Origin: Jaltomata sinuosa
Taxonomy: Eukaryota; Streptophyta; Magnoliopsida; Solanales; Solanaceae
NCBI GenBank assembly: GCA_003996215.1
Contig: QJPP01001616.1
Location: 372,001 to 436,000, forward strand
Reading direction: 5' to 3'
DNA length: 64,000 bases
The translations under genes and the position numbers were made by a program. Below the pieces are notes generated by a model. The model did no database searches and had not been told where the DNA came from. It saw only the letters and a list, made by a program, of their open reading frames with translations. Positions 45,314 to 56,482 of the stretch are shown piece by piece. Position 1 is the stretch's first letter, and the number at the start of each line of letters is the position of its first letter.

Positions 45314-45920
45314 GTAATAATCATAATCCCTCCTTCCCTTACTCTCTTGCACGATTTTGTACATGAATATGGTAGAAAACTAGGAACTTGTAGTATATTG
45401 AAGTGGGTTTGAATTTGAACTTTTTGGTTGGATCGGATTTTTGAAGCATGGACGCTTTCCTTACGTTTACAATGCCTCCAAGGAGTTCTGGGCGTAAGGA
45501 TTATACTATTGTTGGCCAAAAATGGGTGGGAAGGTAAAGGGTTATCCTTAAACAAAAGTAGTGATTAGGGCAACTTATAGGGGTCATCATACCCAAAGTT
45601 TTATAGAATACAGTAATGGGGCACCTTGGGTTGGTAGATCTGGACTTCGAATGACGAAAATGGAGTTTTGGACCAAGGGGCGCCATTGATGCACCCCTTA
45701 AAGGTCTGGGATGGTAAAGATTGCTATAGCGGTTGGGCTCCACTATGGTGGTCCCGCTATAGCGATACCCTTCCGCTGTAGCGGTTCCACTACGGTGGAT
45801 GCACTATCCGCTATAGCGGAAGGCCGCAAAACAGGCCTTCCCAAGCCAATACTTAGAAAAAATTTCCTTTCTTTTGCGTTCTATTACTCTTCTAATCCCG
45901 TCTCCTTCTTACCCTTGCAG
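45314..45920 (+). other. Probable leader intron of the accessory ORF
   Basis: It begins GTAATA and ends CCCTTGCAG, 10 nt before the ATG at 45931. It contains another cluster of GCTATAGCG palindromes (45722-45830). Confidence 0.55.
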
Positions 45921-45930
45921 GATAAAACAA

Positions 45931-47105
45931 ATGGCCGAACAACAAGTGCATGAATATGACTATAAGCGATTCCCCGACGAAGCTAGTCGGGAGAGGTTCA
46001 GGGATTTCCAGAAATTCAGCTTCTGCTATGAGAGAGGCTGCCGAATAACTGGGGTAGATGGAAAAACGGCTGATTTCCACTGCTGGGTTCGAGAGTTCAG
46101 GTGGGACACTTTGCTAGTGGGTCCTCCTCCCGCGCTAACCGAGTGGGTGTGGGAGTTTTATGCCATCCTCCCTACGGTCCGCTAGAATGAGCGAATCCTA
46201 CCATCTGGCTACAAGGGGTGGACGTTCCCATGGATGCCCAGACCATTAATGAGGTGTTAGGGGTGCCCCACGTCTCAGATGAGCCATACATGGCTAAGGC
46301 CCAGCTATGGGACATGACTTGGCTAAGGAATACTCTGGTGGACCCTGCATTCAGGGACAAGGTGTACTGAGTCAACCCTGAGGGCATTACTAGTGTCTAC
46401 TTCTCCTTCGAGGCTAGAAGGTGGCTGAACTTGGTATCCCGGAGGATCCATCTATCGAGAAATCAAACCGACGTGACCTATGCCCGAGCTTTGGTGATCG
46501 CTTGTGCCATGTAGGGGATTATCATGAATGTGGGGGAGCAGATCATCTCAGAGTGGAAGGAATTCTACGGTGGTCACAGGAAGGGCCCCTATCTACCTGG
46601 GCTGGTCTCGGAGCTGTGCAGGCGAGCTGGTGTGCCTCAGGACCATACGGACTCAGAGGTGACCATGGACGAGCCCTTTGACCCTGTCCGGGTGAAGGAC
46701 ATATCCAAGAAAAAGATAAAGATGGATGAAGCAGGGAGCAGTCAATCGGTGGAGGAGGCCGACGATGATGATGAGGATGATGGCACTCCTGCCCCTTCCC
46801 AGTCCTAGCCCCAGCCCCCGATCTCTAGAGCCCAGCTGAAGGAAAATCTGGTAGCTGTCCGGAGGTTCATGGAGGATCCCAACTCCGGAGGCGCAGCCCC
46901 TCACCCATCCGCTCTGGAACTTGCAGCACTCCGAAGGGAGTTAGAAGAAGAGAAGAGGAAGAGACGCTACCGGGAATGCATGTTTGCCCGGATGTGGAAG
47001 ACCATCAAGGTCATGTTCTCTTGTGCTGCCCCAGGTCAGGAGCTCCTCACCCTCGAGCCTGAGGACGTGCAGGAGTTCCCCTTCCTGAGCGAGGATGAGG
47101 CCTAG
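45931..47105 (+). pseudogene. Decayed accessory ORF of a gypsy element (plant 'putative transposon protein' type)
   Basis: The frame starts MAEQQVHEYDYKRFPDEASR and continues with FYERGCRI-like and WVREF blocks (stop at 46183-46185). After a frame change near 46190-46230 the former protein goes on, with ARRWLNLVSRRIH and ALVIACAM-like residues. A later open stretch (46524-46808) contains ISEWKEFYGGHRKGPYLPGL and LCRRAGVP, then an acidic tail. The last piece (46869-47105, same frame after a TAG) is a charged coiled-coil-like end. This order matches an extra ORF found in plant Ty3/gypsy elements, often antisense near the 3' LTR. Its function is unknown. It is opposite in strand to the flanking LTR pair. 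At least one frameshift and three stops disable it. Confidence 0.6.
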
Positions 47106-47345
47106 GACTCCCCCTCTTATTACTGATTACTACTGTTTGGGTTGCCCCCGTTGAGGGCTTGTTTAAGACAATGTTTCCCCTTTTCTTTCTTTTTTCATTT
47201 TGGCACGTGGATGCCCATGTTAGACACTATTTTTCCTTTCATGCATATATTATATATATAGCACTGCCTTTCCTTGGTCTTGTATAGTGGTTTTGTAGCT
47301 GATACTTGTTTATCTTGTCCCCGGGAAGGAAATGAAAAATAGGGG
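47106..47345. other. 3' flank of accessory ORF
   Basis: T-rich sequence, plausibly the 3' untranslated region and terminator of the antisense unit. It ends at the start of copy B. Confidence 0.4.
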
Positions 47346-48355
47346 AAAAACAGAGCAGGCTTCTGCTTCAGTGACCTCCGCTATAGCGGTTGCTCATTTC
47401 GCGATAGTGGTTCCACTATAGCGGAGATTTCACCGCTATAGCGGTCCTAACGGTAACAATAGAGAAAATTAATCTCCAGCTAAATGCACTCATCCCCCTT
47501 CCCGGTTACCACAACCCCAACCTATAAGTTCTGCCATGGTCTTAAACCACCCTCAAGACCATTCCTGGCACCGAACAAATTACAATCATGCATAACACAA
47601 CATAACACACATCCTAATTTACAAAGAATTCGCAATAATTAATTGTTTTTCGGCAATAATTTCCCGCCATTACATACTAATGACTCTCTTGTTCCCATGG
47701 TTCCCAACCAATTTTCTGACTGTCCTGAAATCGAAGCTTCCCTATAGTCACAGTTCCCAATCCCTCACCATCTTAACCAGTGATAAGCCCTTTCTAACAT
47801 GTTGTACCCCTCTTCAACTCAAGACATTTAACAGACTACCACAGTCTAAAGCACACAGAATTTTTCACTCGATGACTCTCCGTAGACTCCACATGCACAT
47901 AATTACAATCCACACACAATTCAATTAAGTCACACAAAGTTGTACACACAATAATTCAATTTGAAGTCACAACCAAATCAATCACAATCAATTTAATTCA
48001 CAAGTTTCACTTTCGCTTTTACCATGGATGACCATTAACCGGTTGTCCATTCTCGCCGCAGCCTCTCAGGCCAGATACCAATTGGAACCTTTCCGGTTCT
48101 AATTCCTCTTGCTTGTCCTATTGTAACTGAAGTACGGTGACCTCCCTTACCTTGCTGAGATACCAATTGGAATCGAGAGATACCAATTAGACTCAACCCA
48201 TACAAGCAAGTACGAACCGCACGAAAGAATGAAAGAAGGGTGACAATACCTAGAATGCCTCATAGTTCCCCAAAGATTAGATGTGGACGTTAACACACCA
48301 ATCCGTAGGACTCTATTCGACATTTTGCTCTTGTACTGGAAGACCGATAACCTAG

Positions 48356-48367
48356 GCTCTGATACCA
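48356..48367 (-). other. Primer-binding site of gypsy element, copy B
   Basis: TGGTATCAGAGC on the minus strand, as in copy A. Confidence 0.75.
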
Positions 48368-49793
48368 TCTTTCACGACCCAACCTACCGGGCCGTGCGGG
48401 CGCCTACTCTAACCACCTAGATAGACAAACCCTTACCACCCGTCTCACAGGTAACTTGCAGAAATTAAAGGAGCCCTTTAAATTAATCCATTTTATAACT
48501 GAGGAAATCCCTTTTTACAAAACATGTTCAGAAGGTAGACTAATAAAAACTTACAATAAAACTTTACACACTTTTAAAACACACTCCCTAGGATCTAGTC
48601 TAAACAAGTACAAGAGCTACTACAAGATGACACAAGAGGGAAAAGACACAACTTTCTCCATGGAAATCAAAGACAGAAACTGCTGGAGATCCTTATCGTC
48701 GTGAACCTTTGAAACATCACCAACCTTCAACCAGACTATACCAAAAAGGTATAGCAAGAGTAAAGTATGTACAATCACACGTACTGGTAGGCATCATCGG
48801 TCGACCCGAATCCACTCCTACCATCATATGAGAAAATAGGGAAATGCATGACTGAAATTAATATAACTTGGTTCCCATACTCCAGCGTTCTTCCACCGTC
48901 GACTCCCTCATTCTTAAGACTTCTGAGTCACACTAACCTTAGACTCCCCAAGTCACCCAATACTGAACTTCCCAAGTCTCAATATTCTAGACTTTCCAAG
49001 TCAACTATTCTAACTGTCCTTCAGACTTAGCCCGACTAATTGCCCCACTCAACCACTTATACTCGTAACATTACTCACCAGGGTCCAACCCTCCATGGAT
49101 CTCTAGTAAACCTTCAAATGTGTTTGCAACAACTATAACCACAACCCCAGACTCTCAGTCTTCCTCCCAGTCTACCCACCACATGGAATTCACCTACCAA
49201 CCCTTGCTACATTTACCCCCTTATTAGTAGCCGAAGTAAAGGCCAGCATGAGATCAAAGTCACTTGCCGTCCGTTCGCTCTCTGTTCAACAAAGGCCATC
49301 GATATTCCATTAATGACAATACTAGTGTTACATCTAATTCCCTTTACAGCACACAACTCGGACCCTCCATGGATCCCTTTAACCACCCTTAGTGTTAACA
49401 AGCTACTCGGTCTATACCGAGACCAACCCTTAGTCATTAATCACAATTAATCCCCGACCATCTAGGCACACTCAATGAGGACGACCTGCAAGCACATATA
49501 CACGAATAACCTCCCCTTTCTATTATCCAGACCCACCCTGGGATCCCTTCTAAGCAACACCTAAGTGTCAATGATCAACCCGGCCTAACCCAAGACCAAC
49601 ACAACAGTTATTCAGAAATTCCCGGCCCCTCAAGGACCACCCATTGACATCATAATTCCATAATAGCCCATTTCACTCAAGGAACCAATAACAATTAATC
49701 ATATTTCAATAAGCAACCCGGTCCACTCACGAAACCAATATCAATCAATACAACACAACAATAACATTGCAATGATGCAACAAAAGTAAACTT

Positions 49794-49905
49794 GTACTAG
49801 GCATGGTACCCGAGCCAACCGTTAGTATACTCTGTACCAGGCGTGGTACCCGTGCCAACCATTTGTTATACCCGTACCAGGCGTGGTACCCGAGCCAACC
49901 GAATG
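49794..49905. repeat. 40-bp tandem unit, copy B
   Basis: Units at 49794, 49834 and 49874, equivalent to 43669-43780. Confidence 0.85.
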
Positions 49906-50105
49906 TCAATAATCCACAGTCAAATGCATGAACAAACAACTTGTAAACCAATAAGCAAATACCGTTCAAATCACAGACTGTAAAGCAGGAACCTTAGACA
50001 TTCTACACAACTTCTCTAAGCAATATAATTCATACAATCACTTAGATATGAGTAGAAAAATATACAACATTCACAGAAATCATAAGACATCACCTACCCC
50101 ATTTT

Positions 50106-50733
50106 CCATTTGGGGCATGGATGTAATTGGACCCATAGAGCCTCCCGCATCAAATGGACACCGTTTCATCCTGGTAGCTATCGACTATTTCACAAGAATA
50201 TCAAGAGGATCCTAAGGAAAATAGTGGATAGTAACAGAGAATGGCATGAGAAGCTGCCATATGCTTTGCTAGGATATCGCACCACAATCAGAACATCCAC
50301 TGGGGTAACTCCCTACATGTTGGTCTACGGTTCGGAAGCAGTGATACCCACAGAAGTGGAAATACCTTCCCTAAGAATCATCCAAGAGGTTGGTCTAGAA
50401 GACACCGAATGGGTTCGTAGCAGGATTGAACAGTTGATGCTCATTGATGAGAAGAGACTCGATGCAGTCTGTCATGGTCAACTCTATCAAAACAGAATGA
50501 TCAAAGCGTTCAACAAGAAGGTCAAGCCTCGATGATTCACACCAGGGCAATTAGTATTAAAGAAAATATTCCCTCATCAAGATGAAGCAAAGGGGAAATT
50601 TGTGCCAAATTGGCAAGGTCCCTATATGGTTCACCGAGTGCTCTCAGGAGAAGCAGTAATCCTCAAAGAAATGGATGGTACAGTGAGCACGAAGACGATC
50701 AAATTAGACGCTATCAAGAAGTACTACATTTGA
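50106..50733 (+). pseudogene. Tat-lineage integrase remnant with core deletion
   Basis: The first piece reads WGMDVIGPIEPPASNGHRF and AIDYFTR, holding the first catalytic Asp. It is joined near 50195, in another frame, to NIKRILRKIVDSNREWHEKL. The roughly 100 residues between, including the second Asp and the Glu of the DDE triad, are deleted. The C-terminal part runs through YGSEAVIPTEVEIPSL and KFVPNWQGPYMVHRVLSG to TGA 50731-50733, with one extra in-frame TGA at 50533-50535. Non-functional. Confidence 0.8.
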
Positions 50734-50987
50734 AGACAGTAGGACTAGTTGTTATTTCCTTGTACTTTTTGCATTTTTCTCTCTAATGTAACCAGAACTA
50801 CGTATTAGCCTGACTTCCCATGGCAGGATACGTAGGCAACCTACATCGGGTCCGGTCTCCCTTAGAAAAACCAAAAACATCATCTTTCATGTATGCCGAA
50901 CTTTGATTGACCTGACTTCCCTCGATGGGATACGTAGGCAATCCTCATCGCATTCAGTCCTTCATATTTTCCATTTCCCTTGATGTA
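50734..50987 (+). repeat. TACGTAGGCA tandem array, left part
   Basis: Units containing GGATACGTAGGCAAYC occur at 50829 and 50931. The array continues after the inserted element at 57798. The motif is typical of the 3' untranslated part of Tat-like elements in Solanaceae. Confidence 0.65.
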
Positions 50988-52302
50988 TGATAACGCCCAA
51001 ACTACACCTCAAATTAAGAAGCGTAAGCAGTCGTCGGCAAATATAGAACCCAACAGAGGTTGGGGTCGATCCCACAGGGAATAAGGTGCGAATTAAGTCG
51101 TTAGTGAATTAGATGACTAGTAGTCAATAGTTTTCGGTAAAAAGGGGGGTTTGTGTGATCAAATTGTGAACAAAAACAAATAATAATGTACGAGTGAAAT
51201 CAATATGAGAGAGAACTAGGGAAGTGTTCACCATGGCGTTGTAACAATGTCTATTCAAGCTTAACCGGGTTCTTTCTTATATGCATGTCACGATGTGATT
51301 GAATTAATGGTATCATCTAAACGTTTCTCAACCAAATAGACGAATTTCCTTTTCAATTCTCTCGAACTTGAAAAGGCGAGCTTTTTATATTTCAATCCTA
51401 AACATCAAGTAGATTAATCTAGTTACAGCATTAATCATAAGACGAGAGTTGGTAGTCTCGAATCCTCGTTATTAACCAAATTTCCCGGTTTTAATTTCTT
51501 TACTCAAGCAAATTAAACCTAGGCATGTTCTAATGTTTGCAACCACTAGAAAACATGAAGAATGAATGATTAACAACGTGACAATCACAAATATTGAACC
51601 CGACGCTACCCGGAATCTATATCGCTATTTTAGCCATGGCTCCCACAACCCTAGTTGTGAGAAGTTAGTTAATCATGCTTTGATGGAAAGAAAAGAGATT
51701 CTTATTCATAATAAAGAGAAAAGAGATTCTTACAATATAATGAAAACAAGCTTCAATTTTCCAAGAACAAGAAACCAAGATCCCAAGAACAATTCAAGAA
51801 CACGAATTCAAGAAGAGGAAAACGTGTTTCTTGCTCTCCAATTTTCGCTCAAAAGTAGACTAAAAACCTCCTAAAACTATTGGGTGAACAATTTGTAATT
51901 GAATGCTTTAAAATAAACCTAACATAGGGTATTTATAGGAGTCCAGGAAGTAAACCCAAAAACGTTCGGAATTCGCGTCGCGCACTGGTTCAACTTGACG
52001 GTTTAGGCGACGGACCGTCACCACCTTGACGGACCGTCATGGTGGCCGTCACCACTAGGCAGTGGTGCTGCCTCAGGGTGATGGTTTGGGCTTGACGGAC
52101 CGTCACTCGCTTGACGGACCGTCACTCAGGCCGTCACTCTTATCCAGAACGTCGTTTTGCTCGTATTTCCTTCCGTTTCCATGTTTGTCTCCCTTTCCTG
52201 AAAACATAACATAAAACATCAAAAATGACGATGGTTGCTTGAAAACGTACGATTGTTCTTAGTTTAGAGGCGTCGAAAGTGCCGTAGAATGGCGGCACAT
52301 CA
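50988..52302 (-). repeat. 3' LTR of Athila-like element
   Basis: 1315 bp, TGATGTGCCG…CGTTATCA in element orientation. It contains four GACGGACCGTCA palindromes between 52009 and 52126. Confidence 0.93.
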
Positions 52303-53778
52303 ACACCCTCAACTTAAAACGTTCGCTTGTCCTCAAGCAACATGACACAAAAATAATAATACGACTCAACTAAGAAAACAAACTCGTGTCGTTAGCAACT
52401 CATGGTCATTCAATAGTTTATTAATTCTTAAATCCAGCCGCCCTAGTAGCACACAAATGTATGAAACGTTAACTTGCAAGGATCCAAACATGTCATTCCG
52501 ATATGATAGAATATTATGCATACACACGCACAACTATCCTAACAGTCAATAGACGATACAGAAATCTTGGTGCCCTCACCACAAAGAAGTCCCACACACA
52601 AGATTTAGGACTAGGTAAGACGCTCACACTCACCAACGATTTCAAACGATGCACATGCGATGCTATAAGCTTGCCCTTACTATTCTATTTCAGTTCTTCA
52701 GAAAGCCATTCAGGATCACTACAGGACTTGTTTTGGCTTGTAATGCGGCTTCGGGTGCAGGTAGGATACGTTTGGGGAATAGTGACTAAACCCTCCTTGG
52801 ATTCATCGACCTATTATTTCCACATAACTTTACTTTGCCCATCCTTATTCACCTCCTTATTCCCTTCTTTCTAGCTACAGGTGTGGCCTCTTTATTTTGA
52901 CACTTCTTTTTATTTCTTTTTCGTTCTTTTTCAGCTCCTTTTTTTTTTCTTCGTTTCTTTATCTTTTTCTTAGACCCACACCCGGAATTTTCATTCTATT
53001 CACAACCAATCTTATTCATCCTATTTTTCTTATCATTTACCTCTATAGTAGCCACCCTCAACTTAGGCTGATCGCCTGAGTCGAGGTGCACGATGTCCAA
53101 GGGAGGACCAGGACCAAAATAGTGATTCAAAGTTAAACAAGGGACGGTGGCTGGTTATTGAAAGAACATGGTCAATTATGGCTCAAACAGGGATCAAAAG
53201 GGATTATTTACATTTGGACGGTCTTATAGGCTAAGTGGACTGCACACAAAAAGGGCCTGTGATCCTTTCCCAAGCAACCAACTTCAAACTTTAACAAAAT
53301 AGACCGGGCAAGTTCTAGATGCATGCACAGAGTACGAATTTATAATAATAAGCTCACACATACTTGGCACCAAGAAACCATACCACTACCAACTATCAGG
53401 ACAACAACTCGGCTTAAGCATACTTATTACAATCATAACCACACAATGACATCCAAGGATCCAGACAGTCAATCGTTTCAAACATTAGTACAAAATCAAC
53501 TTTTTCAGAGGGGGCTCCTTTTAGTATTTTTTCCAACAAAAAACGCCATGCTTGCTATAGACACTAAAAAATAACTAAAATTTAAACGATAACCTAAACA
53601 TGCCGGTTCTACTAGATAGCACACCGGAGGGAAAAGAAATACGGCAACAAAAACCCTCGGTGGTGAAAGACTCACAGGTAACCCAACACCCTCAACTTAG
53701 ACTCATGCATTGTCCCCAATGCATACATGTGAAAACTAAAACTGTGAGAGAAAGGAATACCTGTGAAGTCCATGGGGC
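52303..53778 (-). other. Non-coding interior between gag-protease and 3' LTR
   Basis: This is the region where RT, RNase H and integrase should be. No such frame is found on either strand. The segment next to the LTR reads AAGTTGAGGGTGT in element orientation, a polypurine tract. The rest is pyrimidine-rich on the plus strand (for example 52860-52990). Confidence 0.6.
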
Positions 53779-56355
53779 TCAGAGTCTGGCATGATGTTGG
53801 AGACCGCCTGGGTCTCCAAAGCAGGCAAAATTTATGGAATCGTTGCCAGCTACCCCATCTCGTTGAGCTCGAACTTCCTCTTTTATCGGCTCCGCAGCTC
53901 GTCGCAGCAACTTCTTTGCTCTTTCATCGCTGGTTTTCTTGCGGTGTTTTCTCTTTCTCGATTTGTTTTCACCGCCTTCCTCGATATGTTTCCCTTCTTG
54001 CGATCGCAACCTCATTCTTGTAACAACTAGGGTCTCGACAGGACCCTTCTCCTCAATATGCAACTCCGCAGGGGCTTCTTCAACCACATCTATGACTGCG
54101 ACCACTCTCATGTCTCTTGGTTGCTTCATCAATTTACACACATCGAACTTGACAAATTCATTGTTTAACCTGAATGTCAGTTCGTTTCTCTCCATGTCAA
54201 CCAATACTCTCGCAGTGGCCAGCAATGGTCGTCCCAAGATTATGGGGACTTCAAAGTCCACTTCGCAATCCAAGATCACAAAGTCAGCTGGAAATATTAG
54301 CTTACCAACCTTTACCAGCATATCAGACAATATTCCCACCGGTCGCTTTACTGAACGGTCAGCCATTAGCACCCTCATGGTCGTAGGTTTGGGAGCGCCT
54401 AAACCCAATTGTTTATAGATTGCTAGCGGCATCAAGTTGATGCTAGCACCAAGATCACATAATGCTTTTCCGAAGTTGAGCTTCTCGATAGTACAGGGAA
54501 TAGTAAAAACACCTGGATCTTCCTTCTTGTCCACTAATGATCTTGAGGAAATAGCACTGCAGTGGTGGAGGTTATCTTCTGGTTCCACGCTTACTGACCT
54601 CTTCTTGGTAATCAAGTCCTTCATGAACTTGGCATATCCGGGCATTTGTTCAAGCGTTTCTACCAGTGGGATGTTTATTGATATCTGCTTGAGCATGGTC
54701 ATGAAATTCAGGAACTTGCCATCTTCCACTTTCTTCTTCAAACGTTGCGGAAATGGAGGCGGTGGCCGAGGCATCATAGTTGGAAGTTTTTCAGCTTCCT
54801 TGCTTTCATCCGTGGGTCTTTGAGTCACCTCCTCTACCGCCTTGTCGTCTGCGATCTCACCATCCTGAGTCTGAATTACCGGATGTGATTCCGGTAATGT
54901 TCTACCGCTTCTTGTAGTGATCGCCATACAGCTCGCGTCATTCCTCGGGTTTTGAATAGTGTCACTCGGCATGGTACCTGTCCTCCTTTGATTTAGAGCC
55001 GCCGAGATCTGACCCACTTGTTGCTCTAATTGCTTGATCGAGGTGGAATGTGAATCCACTACTTGACTCATTGTTGATAGTTCGGTCCTCATCTCCTTTA
55101 CCGCGGAGTCAGTAGATTCCACCTTTAGCAGCATCTTCGCCATCATGTTCTCCAATTTAGACGTCCCTGTCTCGGTGCTAGCTCTATCCCGATTACCAGG
55201 TGGTATATACAACCCACCTCTATCAGTGTTATTCCTCCAGTTTCCTTGGTCACAATCTCTGTAGCCAGCTTTTTCATAGTAGTTGTCCTTCTGATAGTTC
55301 CGACCTTGGTTTCCTTGGCCGTTGGCCTGGAAACCACCCAAATAATTCGCCTCCTCATCAGATTCAAACTTTGCTGCTCTACCTTGGGAACCCACAGCTT
55401 TCACCTTCTCAATACCCCCTGCCATCAAATGCTTGGTCAGCAGGTCCTTTTGCGTTTTTAGATGGGCCATGTCATGGTCCCGTTCTTCCTCTTTCCTGCG
55501 CTGCTCTGCTGACACACCAACTGCATAAGTGCTAGCTGCTACCTCTGAATCCCGTGTATGCCAGGCCCTGTTGGTTTTGGTGAGCCTGTCCAAAGTAGTT
55601 GTGGCCTCAACAAAAGTGAGACCCATGAATGCTCCACCTGCTGCATTGTCCAATGTCGGCTTAGTAGCCGAATTCAGTGCCCTGTAGAATGTCTGCATCA
55701 AAAAGTTGTCGGTAAGCTGATGGTTTGGGCATTGTGTCAATTTCTTCTTGATTAGTAACCAAGTCTCATGTAAAGCTTCGTGAGGTTGTTGCCTGAAATT
55801 GCTAATCTCATCCCTCAACTGTATCATCCTAGAGGGAGGAAAGAACCTTTCTAGGAAAGCTCCTTTCAACTCTCCCCAAGTTGTGATAGAGTCGGGGGTT
55901 AGCTCTGTCAACCATAACGCTGCCTCATCAGACAGAGACAACGGAAACAACCTGAGCCTGATCACTGTCTGACTTACTCCAGGCAATTCGAACGACTTGC
56001 AGATACCCACAAAATTCATCAGGTGCCGGTTTGGATCGTCACCAGCAACACCACGCAACACTCCTCTCAAATTCAACAGCTGAATCATTGTGCTAGTGAT
56101 GTTGAACTTGGCCCCGGGTGCTAGCGGGGGAAACGCAATAGCGCCCGTGGCACCAACTCCATCTAAGTCGACCTCCTCTTCATTCAACTCTATGTCGACT
56201 TCAAGACCACCAGCGTTCACACATTGTTGGGCTTGCTGAGCTGCAGCGAGTCTCGCTGCCTCTTGTTGTTGCTCATTCATGTTTCGCCTTATCGTTCTTG
56301 CAAGCTCGGGGTCGTAGGGTACTATTGGTTCACCTGAGCCTCGGGTACTTGGCAT
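53779..56355 (-). CDS. Gag-aspartic protease polyprotein of Athila-like element (intact, 858 aa)
   Basis: A single open frame runs from ATG 56355-56353 to a stop at 53779. The N-terminal part includes a Gln/Ala-rich helix (EQQQEAARLAAAQQAQQ). It is followed by the retrotransposon gag domain (about residues 90-200, with LRLFPLSLSDEAALWLTEL and a FLERFFPPSR block), which assembles the particle shell. A coiled-coil-like stretch (near residues 400-460) precedes linker sequence. The protease (about 600-720) contains LCDLGASINLMP and ILGRPLLATA; Athila/Tat proteases commonly have DLGA rather than DSGA. The C-terminal tail is basic. Being intact while RT is missing is unusual and suggests recent mobility by complementation. 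In the cell the protein would form cytoplasmic virus-like particles. Confidence 0.88.
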   Translation of the reverse strand: MPSTRGSGEPIVPYDPELARTIRRNMNEQQQEAARLAAAQQAQQCVNAGGLEVDIELNEEEVDLDGVGATGAIAFPPLAPGAKFNITSTMIQLLNLRGVLRGVAGDDPNRHLMNFVGICKSFELPGVSQTVIRLRLFPLSLSDEAALWLTELTPDSITTWGELKGAFLERFFPPSRMIQLRDEISNFRQQPHEALHETWLLIKKKLTQCPNHQLTDNFLMQTFYRALNSATKPTLDNAAGGAFMGLTFVEATTTLDRLTKTNRAWHTRDSEVAASTYAVGVSAEQRRKEEERDHDMAHLKTQKDLLTKHLMAGGIEKVKAVGSQGRAAKFESDEEANYLGGFQANGQGNQGRNYQKDNYYEKAGYRDCDQGNWRNNTDRGGLYIPPGNRDRASTETGTSKLENMMAKMLLKVESTDSAVKEMRTELSTMSQVVDSHSTSIKQLEQQVGQISAALNQRRTGTMPSDTIQNPRNDASCMAITTRSGRTLPESHPVIQTQDGEIADDKAVEEVTQRPTDESKEAEKLPTMMPRPPPPFPQRLKKKVEDGKFLNFMTMLKQISINIPLVETLEQMPGYAKFMKDLITKKRSVSVEPEDNLHHCSAISSRSLVDKKEDPGVFTIPCTIEKLNFGKALCDLGASINLMPLAIYKQLGLGAPKPTTMRVLMADRSVKRPVGILSDMLVKVGKLIFPADFVILDCEVDFEVPIILGRPLLATARVLVDMERNELTFRLNNEFVKFDVCKLMKQPRDMRVVAVIDVVEEAPAELHIEEKGPVETLVVTRMRLRSQEGKHIEEGGENKSRKRKHRKKTSDERAKKLLRRAAEPIKEEVRAQRDGVAGNDSINFACFGDPGGLQHHARL

Positions 56356-56463
56356 GCACAACTATGTACCCTGTAAAAACAAAAACAACAAATAAAAATA
56401 AAAGCAGGAAATATGACTAAGAGTCAAATAAACACACCGGACTTAATAAACAACCGTATTCCT

Positions 56464-56480
56464 CGGCAACGGCGCCAAAA
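56464..56480 (-). other. Primer-binding site, tRNA-Asp type
   Basis: TGGCGCCGTTGCCGAGG on the minus strand, two bases inside the 5' LTR. One difference from the Athila-typical TGGCGCCGTTGCCGGGG. Confidence 0.8.
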
Positions 56481-56482
56481 TT

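Larger units (their letters stand above)
47346..50105 (-). repeat. Long direct repeat, copy B (gypsy LTR plus adjoining internal DNA)
   Basis: Partner of 41366-43977. The inverted primer-binding site is at 48355-48367 and the LTR edge at 48370 (TTTCACGACCC, where copy A has TGTCACGATCC). The distance between the two LTR edges is 6028 bp. Copy B keeps a ~98-bp segment (49213-49310) absent from copy A and extra GCTATAGCG palindromes at its left end. It stops abruptly at 50105, where integrase sequence of another element begins. Confidence 0.7.

Noticed and set aside
41366..50105. Interpreting both 2.6-kb repeats as simple LTRs of one element
   Set aside because: A primer-binding site and LTR edge lie inside each repeat, so the repeats include internal sequence.
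51566..51874. 102-codon frame at 51566 and its partner at 57061
   Set aside because: They lie in equivalent positions within the two LTRs, and the second is interrupted by a stop. Chance frames in LTR sequence.
53763..55755. Several plus-strand frames across 53763-55755
   Set aside because: They are shadows of the intact minus-strand gag-protease frame.
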